Source: Spirochaetaceae bacterium (GTDB lineage: Bacteria > Spirochaetota > Spirochaetia > SZUA-6 > Fen-1364). From it: 19,229 nucleotides of DNA. Position 1 is the stretch's first letter. Each line of letters begins with the position of its first letter. This document shows, in pieces, positions 1 to 5,830 of the stretch. The position numbers were made by a program, and so were the translations under genes. The stretch is taken from the NCBI GenBank assembly GCA_003170115.1, contig PMZS01000182.1, forward strand, positions 5,927 through 25,155. Reading direction: 5' to 3'. The notes under the pieces were generated by a model. That model saw nothing but the letters and a program-made list of their open reading frames with translations. It was not told the origin of the DNA and searched no databases.

Positions 1-2
1 TT

Positions 3-272
3 CCCTTCGAGCTGCAGAACACCGGAAGCTCGGTGAAAGCGGACGAGAACTCCGCGCTGTCCTGGTTTTACCAGAGCGGAAGGTTCTTCTATCCCGAAAC
101 GCGCTTTTTCCTGCGGTGGCACGTGTCGGAGCCGGTCGATCTGCTGCTGAACCTCCGGGCCTTCTACCCCGTCTTCCATTTCTGGGACGGAGCGGGCCAG
201 CCCTTCTGGGACCAACTCATGGTTTCCTTCGGCGTCGGCTTCGCCATCCGGCTCCGCCCGGCTCCTAAATAA
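3..272 (+). CDS. C-terminal fragment of a probable outer-membrane beta-barrel protein
   Basis: The reading frame is open from the left edge of the window to a TAA at 270-272, so the gene starts outside and only its last 89 residues are visible. The GTG at 33 sits in the middle of this open frame and has no ribosome binding site, so it is read as an internal valine. The residues alternate hydrophobic and polar side chains and are rich in aromatics (FYQSGRFFYPETRFFLRWHV, later FGVGFAIRLRP), as expected for membrane beta-strands at the end of a spirochaetal outer-membrane protein. No domain is recognised, and the chain ends in a short charged tail rather than the aromatic residue many barrels have. 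Its stop overlaps the 3' end of the opposing transporter gene by 8 bp. The coding call is fairly safe; the barrel role is inferred from composition only. Confidence 0.6.
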   Translation, partial: PFELQNTGSSVKADENSALSWFYQSGRFFYPETRFFLRWHVSEPVDLLLNLRAFYPVFHFWDGAGQPFWDQLMVSFGVGFAIRLRPAPK

Positions 273-1485
273 AGTTCTCCGCCTCCACCTCGGTCCACAC
301 GTTCTCTTCACGCGCAATGAGCAGGGATACGAACGCGGAGGAGAGGACGTCGATGAATGCGCCGAAGCTTACCAGCAGGGGGGCGATGGTTCGAAGGATC
401 AGGTAGCCTTCCTGCAGGCCCTTGGCGTACAGGCTGCAGAGCATGAAGATGGCATAAAAGGCGCCATTGCCCGGCATCGCCCCGAGGATGAAAGAGACGA
501 CGAATGAGAAGAACATGACCCAGAGCGTCTGCAGGAAGGTGATCTCCAGGCTGGAGTACGAGCGCAGGATCAGGATGAAGGACACCGTGGACACCATGGC
601 CGTGCCGGCGCGGCCGAGGATGGCGAACAGCGGATAGACCGCCGAGCCGACCATCCGGGGAACGCCGAGGCTTTCCTTGCCGTGCTTCGTGACAATGCCC
701 AGGCAGATGTACTGGTCACCCGTGAAGAGCCCCGCGATGGCGGGCCCGATGGACGCGTAGAGCCACCGGTAGGGATTTTCCCTGATGCCCATGAGGTACA
801 GCGCGCCGGGAAACACGCCGAAGGCCACGACCACCACGTCCACCGCCACGATGATGATGATCTGCTTGTACATGCCCAGCTCGGCATGGGACAAGTGCGA
901 GATCCGCGCCGCCGCGATGGCAATGAGGGCAATTGCAAACAGCTCCACGATGAGCGAGTTGAGATGGTAGAAGATGCGTGAGAGCGAGTCGAAAATCTGC
1001 ACGACCGGGCGCGTGAGCTGCCGGTCGAAGTCCATGTTCAGCCCGAGAAGGAACGCCAGCACGACGATGGGCAGCAGGAAATCGCCGCTCCCGAAGAAAA
1101 CGGCGAAGAGGTTCCTCGGAAAGACGACCTTCAGACCGTCGATGACGCTGACCGCGGAGAATGCCCGGTCCGCCTCGATCGTGATGGGTATCCGCTCGGG
1201 CGGGAACACGAGGACCGACAGCGTGCCGATGATGATCAGGAGGCCCGCGGAGAGCACGAGGTACTTGAAAATGGAGAAGTACACCCGCAGGAGCCGCTTC
1301 TCCTGCCGCAGCTCCGAGGTACCGATGCCCAGGGAGAAGAAGATGAAGGGAAAAAGCGCGTAGCGGCCGATCCCGATCAAAAGGCTGGAAACGGAATCGA
1401 ACAATCCCTGCGCCTGCACGGGAATGAAAAAGCCCGCCGCCAGCCCGATGAGCGATCCAATGAGAAGCTTGATCCAGATCTTCAT
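265..1485 (-). CDS. Divergent SDF (dicarboxylate/amino acid:cation symporter) family transporter
   Basis: A 406-residue, strongly hydrophobic inner-membrane protein with the outline of the GltP/DctA family: an N-terminal membrane bundle, then a C-terminal transport core with a re-entrant loop PGNGA (residues 338-342) that matches the HP2 loop of GltPh (VPGAGA). A second recognisable stretch, GRAGT (291-295), sits where the family usually has NMDGT. The last membrane segment keeps an Asp (379) but has Ser-Ser (382-383) and Val (386) where GltPh has Arg397, Thr398 and Asn401, and no serine-rich HP1 motif is apparent. Family membership is reasonably clear; substrate and coupling ion cannot be assigned from the sequence. 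The ATG at 1485 is preceded by a G-rich stretch (GGGGGGTGG) that may serve as ribosome binding site. The gene diverges from galU. Known members of the family take up glutamate, aspartate or C4-dicarboxylates. Confidence 0.8.
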   Translation of the reverse strand: MKIWIKLLIGSLIGLAAGFFIPVQAQGLFDSVSSLLIGIGRYALFPFIFFSLGIGTSELRQEKRLLRVYFSIFKYLVLSAGLLIIIGTLSVLVFPPERIPITIEADRAFSAVSVIDGLKVVFPRNLFAVFFGSGDFLLPIVVLAFLLGLNMDFDRQLTRPVVQIFDSLSRIFYHLNSLIVELFAIALIAIAAARISHLSHAELGMYKQIIIIVAVDVVVVAFGVFPGALYLMGIRENPYRWLYASIGPAIAGLFTGDQYICLGIVTKHGKESLGVPRMVGSAVYPLFAILGRAGTAMVSTVSFILILRSYSSLEITFLQTLWVMFFSFVVSFILGAMPGNGAFYAIFMLCSLYAKGLQEGYLILRTIAPLLVSFGAFIDVLSSAFVSLLIAREENVWTEVEAENFI

Positions 1486-1505
1486 ACCACCCCCCGCGGC
1501 AATTC

Positions 1506-1534
1506 ACACTACCGGATTCACCCTGCCGCGTCAA
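1506..1534 (-). promoter_or_regulatory. Candidate promoter of the SDF transporter gene
   Basis: Reading the minus strand, TTGACG (1534-1529) lies 17 bp before TAGTGT (1511-1506). The -35 box is one base from consensus and the -10 box is poor (3 of 6). A start near 1498 would leave a leader of about 13 bases ending in the G-rich stretch before the ATG at 1485. The -35 box overlaps the -35 box of the opposing galU promoter, so the two could compete. Confidence 0.4.
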
Positions 1535-1559
1535 CAAAAGGCATCGACTCTGATATACT
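1531..1559 (+). promoter_or_regulatory. Extended -10 promoter of galU, predicted to give a leaderless mRNA
   Basis: TCAACA (1531-1536), 17 bp spacer, then TATACT (1554-1559) immediately preceded by TGA, which makes an extended -10 element (TGnTATACT). The A of the galU ATG (1567) is the eighth base after the -10 box, a normal place for transcription to begin. No Shine-Dalgarno sequence is present between the -10 box and the ATG (GGCCGCC only). The promoter match is seen directly; leaderless transcription is inferred from spacing. Confidence 0.7.
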
Positions 1560-1566
1560 GGCCGCC

Positions 1567-2406
1567 ATGAAAGGCGTCATAGTCACCGCGGGGTATGGCA
1601 CAAGGTTCCTGCCCGTGACCAAGACAATCCCCAAGGAGATGCTGCCGCTTGTCACCAGGCCTTCGATCGAGTTCATTGTCGACGAGTTGGTGGCCTCCGG
1701 CATCACGGAGATTCTCTTCATCACCTCGCGCAGAAAAAAGTCCCTGGAAGACTATTTCGACCGCGAGAGGGAGCTGGAGGCGGTGTTCCAGGCCGCCGGT
1801 GACGCGGAGAAACTGCGGGCCATCGCACCGCCGAAGGCAACCTGCTACTTCGTCCGCCAGCAGGAGATGCGCGGCACGGGACACGCGCTTCTCCTGGCCC
1901 GTTCATTCGTGGGAAAGGAACCGTTCGTGGTCGCCTACCCAGACGACCTGCATTTCGGATCGCCTCCGCTGGCACGCCAGCTCATCGAGACGTGGGAGAA
2001 AACCGGATGCACGGTCCTCGCCACGCTTCATGAGCCGCCGGATATCAACCGCTACGGAGTCATTGCGATCGCGGAGGACAACCTGCACGTGACCGGTATC
2101 GTGGAGAAGCCCGAGCGCGGAAAGGAGCCCAGCAGGGAAGCATCAATCGGCAGGTTCCTGTACACCCCGGATTTTCTGGAGCAGCTCGAGGCGGAATGGT
2201 CGCGGCACGGCACGGGTGAGTTTTTTCACACGCCCGCTGTCCTCGCCCTTGCGCGCCGCGGGCGCGTGGTCTTCCGCCGCGTGCAGGGAGAGCGGCTCGA
2301 CACGGGAGAGCCTGCCGGTTACCTTGAGGCTATCATCCGCTACGCCCGAACCGTTCCTGAGCTGAAGAAGGTGCTGGACCGGCTCCTGCCGGTGCACGGG
2401 TCGTGA
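1567..2406 (+). CDS. galU: UTP--glucose-1-phosphate uridylyltransferase
   Basis: Makes UDP-glucose from UTP and glucose-1-phosphate in the cytoplasm, a precursor for glycolipids and envelope sugars. The 279 residues match the usual family length. The N-terminal nucleotide-binding signature is clear (TAGYGTRFLPVTK then IPKEMLP, residues about 7-28, including the Lys after the GTRFLP loop). GTGHALLLA, the acidic metal motif YPDDL, the VEKP segment and a terminal DTGEPAGYLEA stretch follow in the expected order. The first signature reads VTAGYGTR rather than the common PAAGLGTR, a mild divergence. The ATG at 1567 gives the correct N-terminus directly at the nucleotide-binding loop and lies at the predicted transcription start. 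The stop overlaps the GTG of aroK by 4 bp, so the two are almost certainly translated from one mRNA. Confidence 0.95.
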   Translation: MKGVIVTAGYGTRFLPVTKTIPKEMLPLVTRPSIEFIVDELVASGITEILFITSRRKKSLEDYFDRERELEAVFQAAGDAEKLRAIAPPKATCYFVRQQEMRGTGHALLLARSFVGKEPFVVAYPDDLHFGSPPLARQLIETWEKTGCTVLATLHEPPDINRYGVIAIAEDNLHVTGIVEKPERGKEPSREASIGRFLYTPDFLEQLEAEWSRHGTGEFFHTPAVLALARRGRVVFRRVQGERLDTGEPAGYLEAIIRYARTVPELKKVLDRLLPVHGS

Positions 2407-2933
2407 AACCGGACCGCATCATCCTCATCGGCTTCATGGGCTCGGGCAAGACGACCGTGGGAAGAGCTCTGGCCGCGCGGCTGGGCTGGGAGCTCGTGGA
2501 CACGGACGAGCTCGTGGAAGCGCGGGCAGGCGCGCCGGTGGCGCGCATCTTCCAGGATCGGGGGGAGCGCGCCTTCAGGGAAATGGAAGCAGAGGCACTG
2601 GCTTCTCTCCTGGAGCGGACACGGGTGGTCATTGCCACCGGGGGCGGAGCGCCCGCCCAGCTCCAGAACCAAAACTTCTTCTCCGGCGCTGTTGCGATCT
2701 TCCATCTGCGTGTTTCGCTGCAAACGGTTCGTGAGAGGACAAGGGGAAACACGGGGCGGCCTCTCCTCGGGCTCTCCGAGAGAGAGCTGTTCGCGCTGCA
2801 CAAGAGCAGGCAGCCCGTCTACGACGGGTTGGGAACGGCAGTAGAGACGGACGGCAGGAAACCGGAGGACGTGGCTGAGGATATACTTCTTTTGTTAGGG
2901 ACTCAGGAATCCCAATCCAGACACGGCGACTGA
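2403..2933 (+). CDS. aroK: Shikimate kinase
   Basis: Phosphorylates shikimate at the 3-hydroxyl using ATP in the chorismate pathway. The 176-residue protein has the full family pattern: P-loop GSGKTT (residues 13-18), the DTD motif (33-35) holding the catalytic and Mg-binding aspartates, the shikimate-binding Arg in RAFRE (Arg59), GGG (80-82), the mobile-lid arginines in RTRGNTGRPLL, and the adenine-side Arg in SRQPVYDGL. Length is normal. The GTG start at 2403 overlaps the TGA of galU (GTGA), giving translational coupling. The 3' end overlaps the convergent hisA gene by 31 bp. No other aromatic-pathway gene is in the window. Confidence 0.95.
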   Translation: MKPDRIILIGFMGSGKTTVGRALAARLGWELVDTDELVEARAGAPVARIFQDRGERAFREMEAEALASLLERTRVVIATGGGAPAQLQNQNFFSGAVAIFHLRVSLQTVRERTRGNTGRPLLGLSERELFALHKSRQPVYDGLGTAVETDGRKPEDVAEDILLLLGTQESQSRHGD

Positions 2934-3652
2934 GGATAACGCGTGACAAGTGCGCCGAGATTCACGCGTGACTCGTACAGCACTTTCCCCAGGATGATTC
3001 CCGCGACCAGCGAATCCTTCTTCTCGGCGACCTCGTCCACGTCTTTCTCCGAGCCGACGCCACCAGAGAGGATCGTGGGGAGTCCTGCAGCGCGTGCCGC
3101 GCCATTCGTGCGTCCAATGTCCGGTCCCGAGAGTGTTCCGTCCCGGCTGATATTGGTGTAAATGAGCCATCGCAAGCCGAGTGCGCCGAGGCCGGCCGCG
3201 ACCTCGGTGTCCGAGCGCGCCGCGTCTTCCGTCCACCCGCTGATTCGCACGCGCCCATCCCGCGCATCGAGGCCCGCGGCGAACCGTTGTCCAAAAAGCC
3301 CGGTCCACCTGCGCACCTCGCCCGGCGAGCGCACGACCATGGTGCCGAGAACGAGCCTGTCCACGCCGAGGGCAAGGAGCGCGCGGGCCTTTTCAATGCT
3401 TCGTACCCCCCCGCCGACCTGCAGGCGGCAGGAGAGCGCGTGCCGGATGCGCTCGATCACGCGGAGGTTGTCCGCGCCCCTCCCCTCCGCCGCGTCGAGG
3501 TCCACGATGTGGACCCAGCGCGCGCCGTCCCCTTCAAAACCGCGCGCGGTCTCCACGGGGTCGGATGAATAGGCGGTGGAATCGGAAAAGTTTCCCTGCA
3601 GCAGCCGCACGCAGCGGCCCGCCCGCAGGTCTATCGCGGGCAGGAGAAGCAT
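2903..3652 (-). CDS. hisA: ProFAR isomerase (phosphoribosylformimino-5-aminoimidazole carboxamide ribotide isomerase)
   Basis: Catalyses the Amadori rearrangement of ProFAR to PRFAR in histidine synthesis. The 249-residue (beta/alpha)8 barrel shows PAIDLRAGRCVRLLQG at the N-terminus with catalytic Asp8, the first phosphate-binding segment QVGGGVR (78-84), catalytic Asp129 in GLDARDGRV, NISRDGTLSGPD and the second phosphate segment LSGGVG. The longer frame up to 3742 is rejected because the family starts at MLLLPAID and the ATG at 3652 lies 5 bp after the stop of the upstream gene; it has no clear ribosome binding site, so coupling to that gene is likely. The start IDLRAG, rather than the Asp-Cys seen in HisF, separates it from cyclase. 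It is the only histidine gene here, and its partner is a PTS IIA protein, which is unusual. Confidence 0.93.
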   Translation of the reverse strand: MLLLPAIDLRAGRCVRLLQGNFSDSTAYSSDPVETARGFEGDGARWVHIVDLDAAEGRGADNLRVIERIRHALSCRLQVGGGVRSIEKARALLALGVDRLVLGTMVVRSPGEVRRWTGLFGQRFAAGLDARDGRVRISGWTEDAARSDTEVAAGLGALGLRWLIYTNISRDGTLSGPDIGRTNGAARAAGLPTILSGGVGSEKDVDEVAEKKDSLVAGIILGKVLYESRVNLGALVTRYPQSPCLDWDS

Positions 3653-3657
3653 GGGGA

Positions 3658-4173
3658 TCAGCCGGCGGATCCGCGGGACTGTCGTCCGCTCAAAGGCTCT
3701 TCGAAATGCACCAGCCCTGCGGAGAAGGCTTTGCGGAGCCACTCTTCCATCTCCGCCGCGCTCGAGGCGTCGATCAGCGAATCACGGGCCTCCCTGTCGT
3801 GAATGCAGCGCACCAGCGTGGAAAGAGCCTGGAGATAATCCAGTGAAAGGTGTGGCGGCGAGGCGATGACGAAAAGCAGGTGCACCGGAGCGCCGTCGGG
3901 CGAGTCGTACGGGATGCCGGCCCTGGAGACACCCATTGCAATGAGCACCCGGGGGACACCCTGCACCCGGCCGTGGGCCACCGCAACCCCGTGTCCAAAC
4001 CCCGTTGTCTGCTCACGCTCGCGGGAGAGCACGGCTTCCTCGAACTTCGCGCGCATGTCTATGGCGTGGAACACAGGCGCACGGCGGATCAGCTCGCTGA
4101 GGGCTTCGAACTTGTCGGTGCTGCGCAGGTCAGGAACAACGGAACCGGTTTCAAAACAATGGTGCATGCTCAT
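3658..4173 (-). CDS. ptsN: PTS EIIA-type (PtsN-like) regulatory phosphocarrier
   Basis: A 171-residue fructose/mannitol-type EIIA domain (PTS_EIIA_2). The phosphorylatable His is His67, in TGFGHGVAVAHGR, corresponding to the GIGNGIAIPHGR site of EIIA-Ntr. The segments LLFVIASPP and HLSLDYLQALSTLVR also fit the fold. No EIIB or EIIC gene is nearby, so it more likely signals than transports, as proposed for the PtsN proteins of spirochaetes that lack sugar permeases. The ATG at 4173 was chosen over the longer frame to 4266 because a TTGACA/TATAGT promoter lies between them; a second ATG at 4167 is also possible. A short hydrophilic tail (residues about 157-171) extends beyond the usual domain. 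hisA follows after 5 bp. Confidence 0.85.
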   Translation of the reverse strand: MSMHHCFETGSVVPDLRSTDKFEALSELIRRAPVFHAIDMRAKFEEAVLSREREQTTGFGHGVAVAHGRVQGVPRVLIAMGVSRAGIPYDSPDGAPVHLLFVIASPPHLSLDYLQALSTLVRCIHDREARDSLIDASSAAEMEEWLRKAFSAGLVHFEEPLSGRQSRGSAG

Positions 4174-4191
4174 CCGTTCGTACAGTCGCAC

Positions 4192-4221
4192 ACTATACCG
4201 ACCAGCCGGGCCGAGTGTCAA
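4192..4221 (-). promoter_or_regulatory. Near-consensus sigma-70 type promoter of the ptsN-like/hisA operon
   Basis: On the minus strand a perfect TTGACA (4221-4216) is followed after 18 bp by TATAGT (4197-4192). Transcription should begin near 4184-4185, leaving a leader of only about 11 bases before the ATG at 4173 and no recognisable Shine-Dalgarno sequence. Confidence 0.75.
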
Positions 4222-4228
4222 CACCGCG

Positions 4229-4264
4229 GCCACGAATGTCACGGTACCCCGTGACGTTCGTGGC
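4229..4264. promoter_or_regulatory. Long palindrome between divergent promoters, candidate operator
   Basis: Left arm 4229-4244 (GCCACGAATGTCACGG) and right arm 4249-4264 (CCGTGACGTTCGTGGC) are 16 bases each around a 4-base loop TACC, with a single mismatch that would be a G-U pair in RNA. It lies 7 bp upstream of the -35 box of the ptsN-like promoter and 15 bp upstream of the -35 box of the HU promoter. Because both genes point away from it, it cannot terminate either transcript. A dimeric regulator site serving both directions is the simplest reading; the regulator is unknown. Confidence 0.75.
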
Positions 4265-4279
4265 ATCTGCGGCCGGCTA

Positions 4280-4308
4280 TTTACAATATCGGCGCCGCGA
4301 TATATTCT
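4280..4308 (+). promoter_or_regulatory. Promoter of the HU-like gene
   Basis: TTTACA (4280-4285) is followed after 17 bp by TATTCT (4303-4308); an alternative -10, TATATT (4301-4306), would leave a 15-bp spacer. Either predicts a start near 4314 and a leader of about 48 bases carrying the GGGAGGGG ribosome binding site. Confidence 0.6.
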
Positions 4309-4361
4309 CTGAACGTGCGGCCGTGTGCCGCATCAGAGAACTCGAGTGGGAGGGGAAGACA

Positions 4362-4718
4362 GTGGCGAAAGCACCAGCAAAAAAGGCGGCGACCAAGGTC
4401 CCTGACAAGCTCACCAGCGCATCGCTGATCGGCTATCTTGCGGAGAAGAACGGCCTTGTCCGCAAGGACGTCAAGCAGGTCCTGGAGGACCTGTTCGAGA
4501 TTGTCGGCGCCGGCGTCATGCGCGGCGAACGGGTCGCGCTCGGCAAGATCGGCAAGATGTTCATCAGGCTGAGGCCGGCGCGCGGGGCACACCCCGGAAG
4601 AAATCCGCTTACTGGTCAGATGATTATGATTCCGGCCAAGCCGGCGACAAAAGTGCCCCGGTTCACTTTCAGCAAGACGTTCAAGGAAGCCGCGACGAAG
4701 TCGAAGGCGAAGAAGTAG
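4362..4718 (+). CDS. HU/IHF-family DNA-binding protein with basic tails
   Basis: A histone-like nucleoid protein of 118 residues that would bend or wrap DNA as a dimer. The fold is visible from about residue 17: helical dimerisation region (TSASLIGYLAEKNGL ... VKQVLEDLFEIV), then RVALGKIGKMFIRLRP, then the DNA-intercalating arm GRNPLTGQMIMIPA with the usual Arg-Asn-Pro, and FTFSKTFKEA at the end. Compared with the ordinary 90-residue HU it has an added Lys/Ala-rich N-terminal tail (AKAPAKKAATK) and a short Lys-rich C-terminus (KSKAKK). The GTG at 4362 is chosen because GGGAGGGG (4348-4355) lies 6 bases upstream and upstream in-frame codons fall in the leader and promoter. It is followed by a strong hairpin, so it is probably monocistronic. 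Confidence 0.88.
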   Translation: MAKAPAKKAATKVPDKLTSASLIGYLAEKNGLVRKDVKQVLEDLFEIVGAGVMRGERVALGKIGKMFIRLRPARGAHPGRNPLTGQMIMIPAKPATKVPRFTFSKTFKEAATKSKAKK

Positions 4719-4728
4719 ACCTGCGCGG

Positions 4729-4760
4729 GCCGGGGCGGGGCCGCGGCGCCCCTCCCCGGC
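4729..4760. terminator. GC-rich hairpin between convergent HU-like and mutT genes
   Basis: Left arm GCCGGGGCGGGGC (4729-4741), loop CGCGGC, right arm GCCCCTCCCCGGC (4748-4760): 12 of 13 positions pair. It fills the gap between two converging genes and ends directly at the mutT stop. It would work from both sides but has no T-tract on either strand, so it is an atypical intrinsic terminator or an RNA 3'-end stabiliser. Confidence 0.65.
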
Positions 4761-5135
4761 TCAGCGAAATAGTTTCTCCGCCACCTGCCGATCAGAATCG
4801 GCCAGATCGTAGGAGCGCACTTCCCGCGGCTCCACCCAGCGTATCTCCTGGTGCTCCCGCAGCAGGGGAATCCCTTCGAATCCTTCAACCCGGTAGACCA
4901 TCAGCTCAAGGCTGATGCCTTCCCCCTCGTAGGAGGCGCAGCACAGCAGCTCCCCGATCCGTGCCCGCACGTCAAGCTCTTCCCGCAGCTCGCGGGCAAG
5001 CGACTGCTCGGGAGATTCGCCCTTTTCGATCTTTCCCCCAGGGAACTCCCACTTCCCCGCCATGTGCTTCCCCGGCTTGCGCCGGGCGATGAGCACAAGG
5101 CCGTTCTGCTCCAGTATGCCCGCCGTGACCCTCAC
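4761..5135 (-). CDS. mutT: MutT-like Nudix hydrolase (8-oxo-dGTP diphosphatase type)
   Basis: Likely removes 8-oxo-dGTP and related oxidised nucleotides from the pool. The Nudix box GX5EX7REUXEE is complete in GGKIEKGESPEQSLARELRE followed by ELDV, with Asp in place of the usual Gly near its end. The preceding RRKPGKHMAGKWEFPGG segment is the MutT substrate-side signature, and EIRWVEPREV near the C-terminus is typical. With the start at GTG 5135 the protein is 124 residues, close to E. coli MutT (129), and begins MRVTAGILEQNG. This GTG overlaps the nth stop (GTGA); longer frames to 5213 would run deep into nth and are unlikely. Substrate choice among MutT relatives is not proven by the motif. 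Confidence 0.88.
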   Translation of the reverse strand: MRVTAGILEQNGLVLIARRKPGKHMAGKWEFPGGKIEKGESPEQSLARELREELDVRARIGELLCCASYEGEGISLELMVYRVEGFEGIPLLREHQEIRWVEPREVRSYDLADSDRQVAEKLFR

Positions 5136-5809
5136 CGTGACTTCCCCACCCCGACGCGCGCGCAGAAGCGCGCCGCGGGACAGCTGCTGCACCAGGGTGA
5201 GAGCGGAGTGCACACCGCCTGCCCGTATCGCACAAGGAGCTCGTTGACTCCAATCCAGTAGCGCGGGGGTAGAACGTCCATGAGCGCCGTCTCGGTGTGC
5301 TCAGGAGTGCGTGTTGTCACCCAGCCCATGCGGTTTGAGATGCGGTGCACGTGGGTGTCCACGCAGATCCCGGGAAGACCGAATCCGAGATTGCGCACGA
5401 GATTTGCCGTCTTGCGTCCCACGCCCGGCAGGGCCAGGAGCTCGTCCATTTCCGAGGGCACCTTGCCGCCATGCCGCTCAAGGAGAAGTCGCGCGACGGC
5501 GCGGAGGTTTTTCGCCTTTGTTCGATAGAAGCCCGCGGGGTAAATCACGCGGGCGATCCGATCCACGGGAAGGGCCGCGAGGGCGGATGCCGACGGTGCA
5601 AGAGAGAGGAGAGCCTTCGATGCCCTGCCGGTCACCTCGTCCTTCGTCCGCAGCGAGATCATGGTGGCAACGAGGACCCGGAAGGGATCGCTGTCCTCAC
5701 GGGCGACCGCGGACACCGAAGGAAGGGTCCGGCCGGACCGGGCGGAATCCAGCCCGCGCGTCATGGCCCTGAAAATCGCGGGCCAGGGGCGCGGGCCGGA
5801 GCCCCTCAT
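5132..5809 (-). CDS. nth: Endonuclease III (DNA glycosylase/AP lyase)
   Basis: Excises oxidised pyrimidines and cleaves abasic sites in base excision repair. The 225-residue protein has the helix-hairpin-helix LPGVGRKTA with catalytic Lys133, catalytic Asp151 in VDTHVHR, and a complete [4Fe-4S] motif Cys200-X6-Cys207-X2-Cys210-X5-Cys216. The early motif reads MISLRTKDEV, with Arg where E. coli Nth has Gln. The ATG at 5809 is 21 bp after the carD stop and has only a weak GAGAG upstream; Met16 is an alternative start, and the first 15 residues look unconserved. It is the middle gene of carD-nth-mutT and shares a 4-bp overlap with mutT. Confidence 0.93.
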   Translation of the reverse strand: MRGSGPRPWPAIFRAMTRGLDSARSGRTLPSVSAVAREDSDPFRVLVATMISLRTKDEVTGRASKALLSLAPSASALAALPVDRIARVIYPAGFYRTKAKNLRAVARLLLERHGGKVPSEMDELLALPGVGRKTANLVRNLGFGLPGICVDTHVHRISNRMGWVTTRTPEHTETALMDVLPPRYWIGVNELLVRYGQAVCTPLSPWCSSCPAARFCARVGVGKSR

Positions 5810-5830
5810 GCCGTCTCTCGGCCGGGCGCG

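Noticed and set aside
716..1537. A 273-codon open frame inside the SDF transporter in another frame of the same strand
   Set aside because: The transporter frame has clear membrane segments and family motifs; this one is Arg/His-rich noise.
3653..3742. Extended N-terminus of hisA
   Set aside because: It would run into the ptsN-like coding region, is Arg-rich and unconserved, and the family begins at MLLLPAIDLR.
4229..4264. Reading the palindrome as a transcription terminator
   Set aside because: Both flanking genes diverge from it and no transcript is expected to end there.
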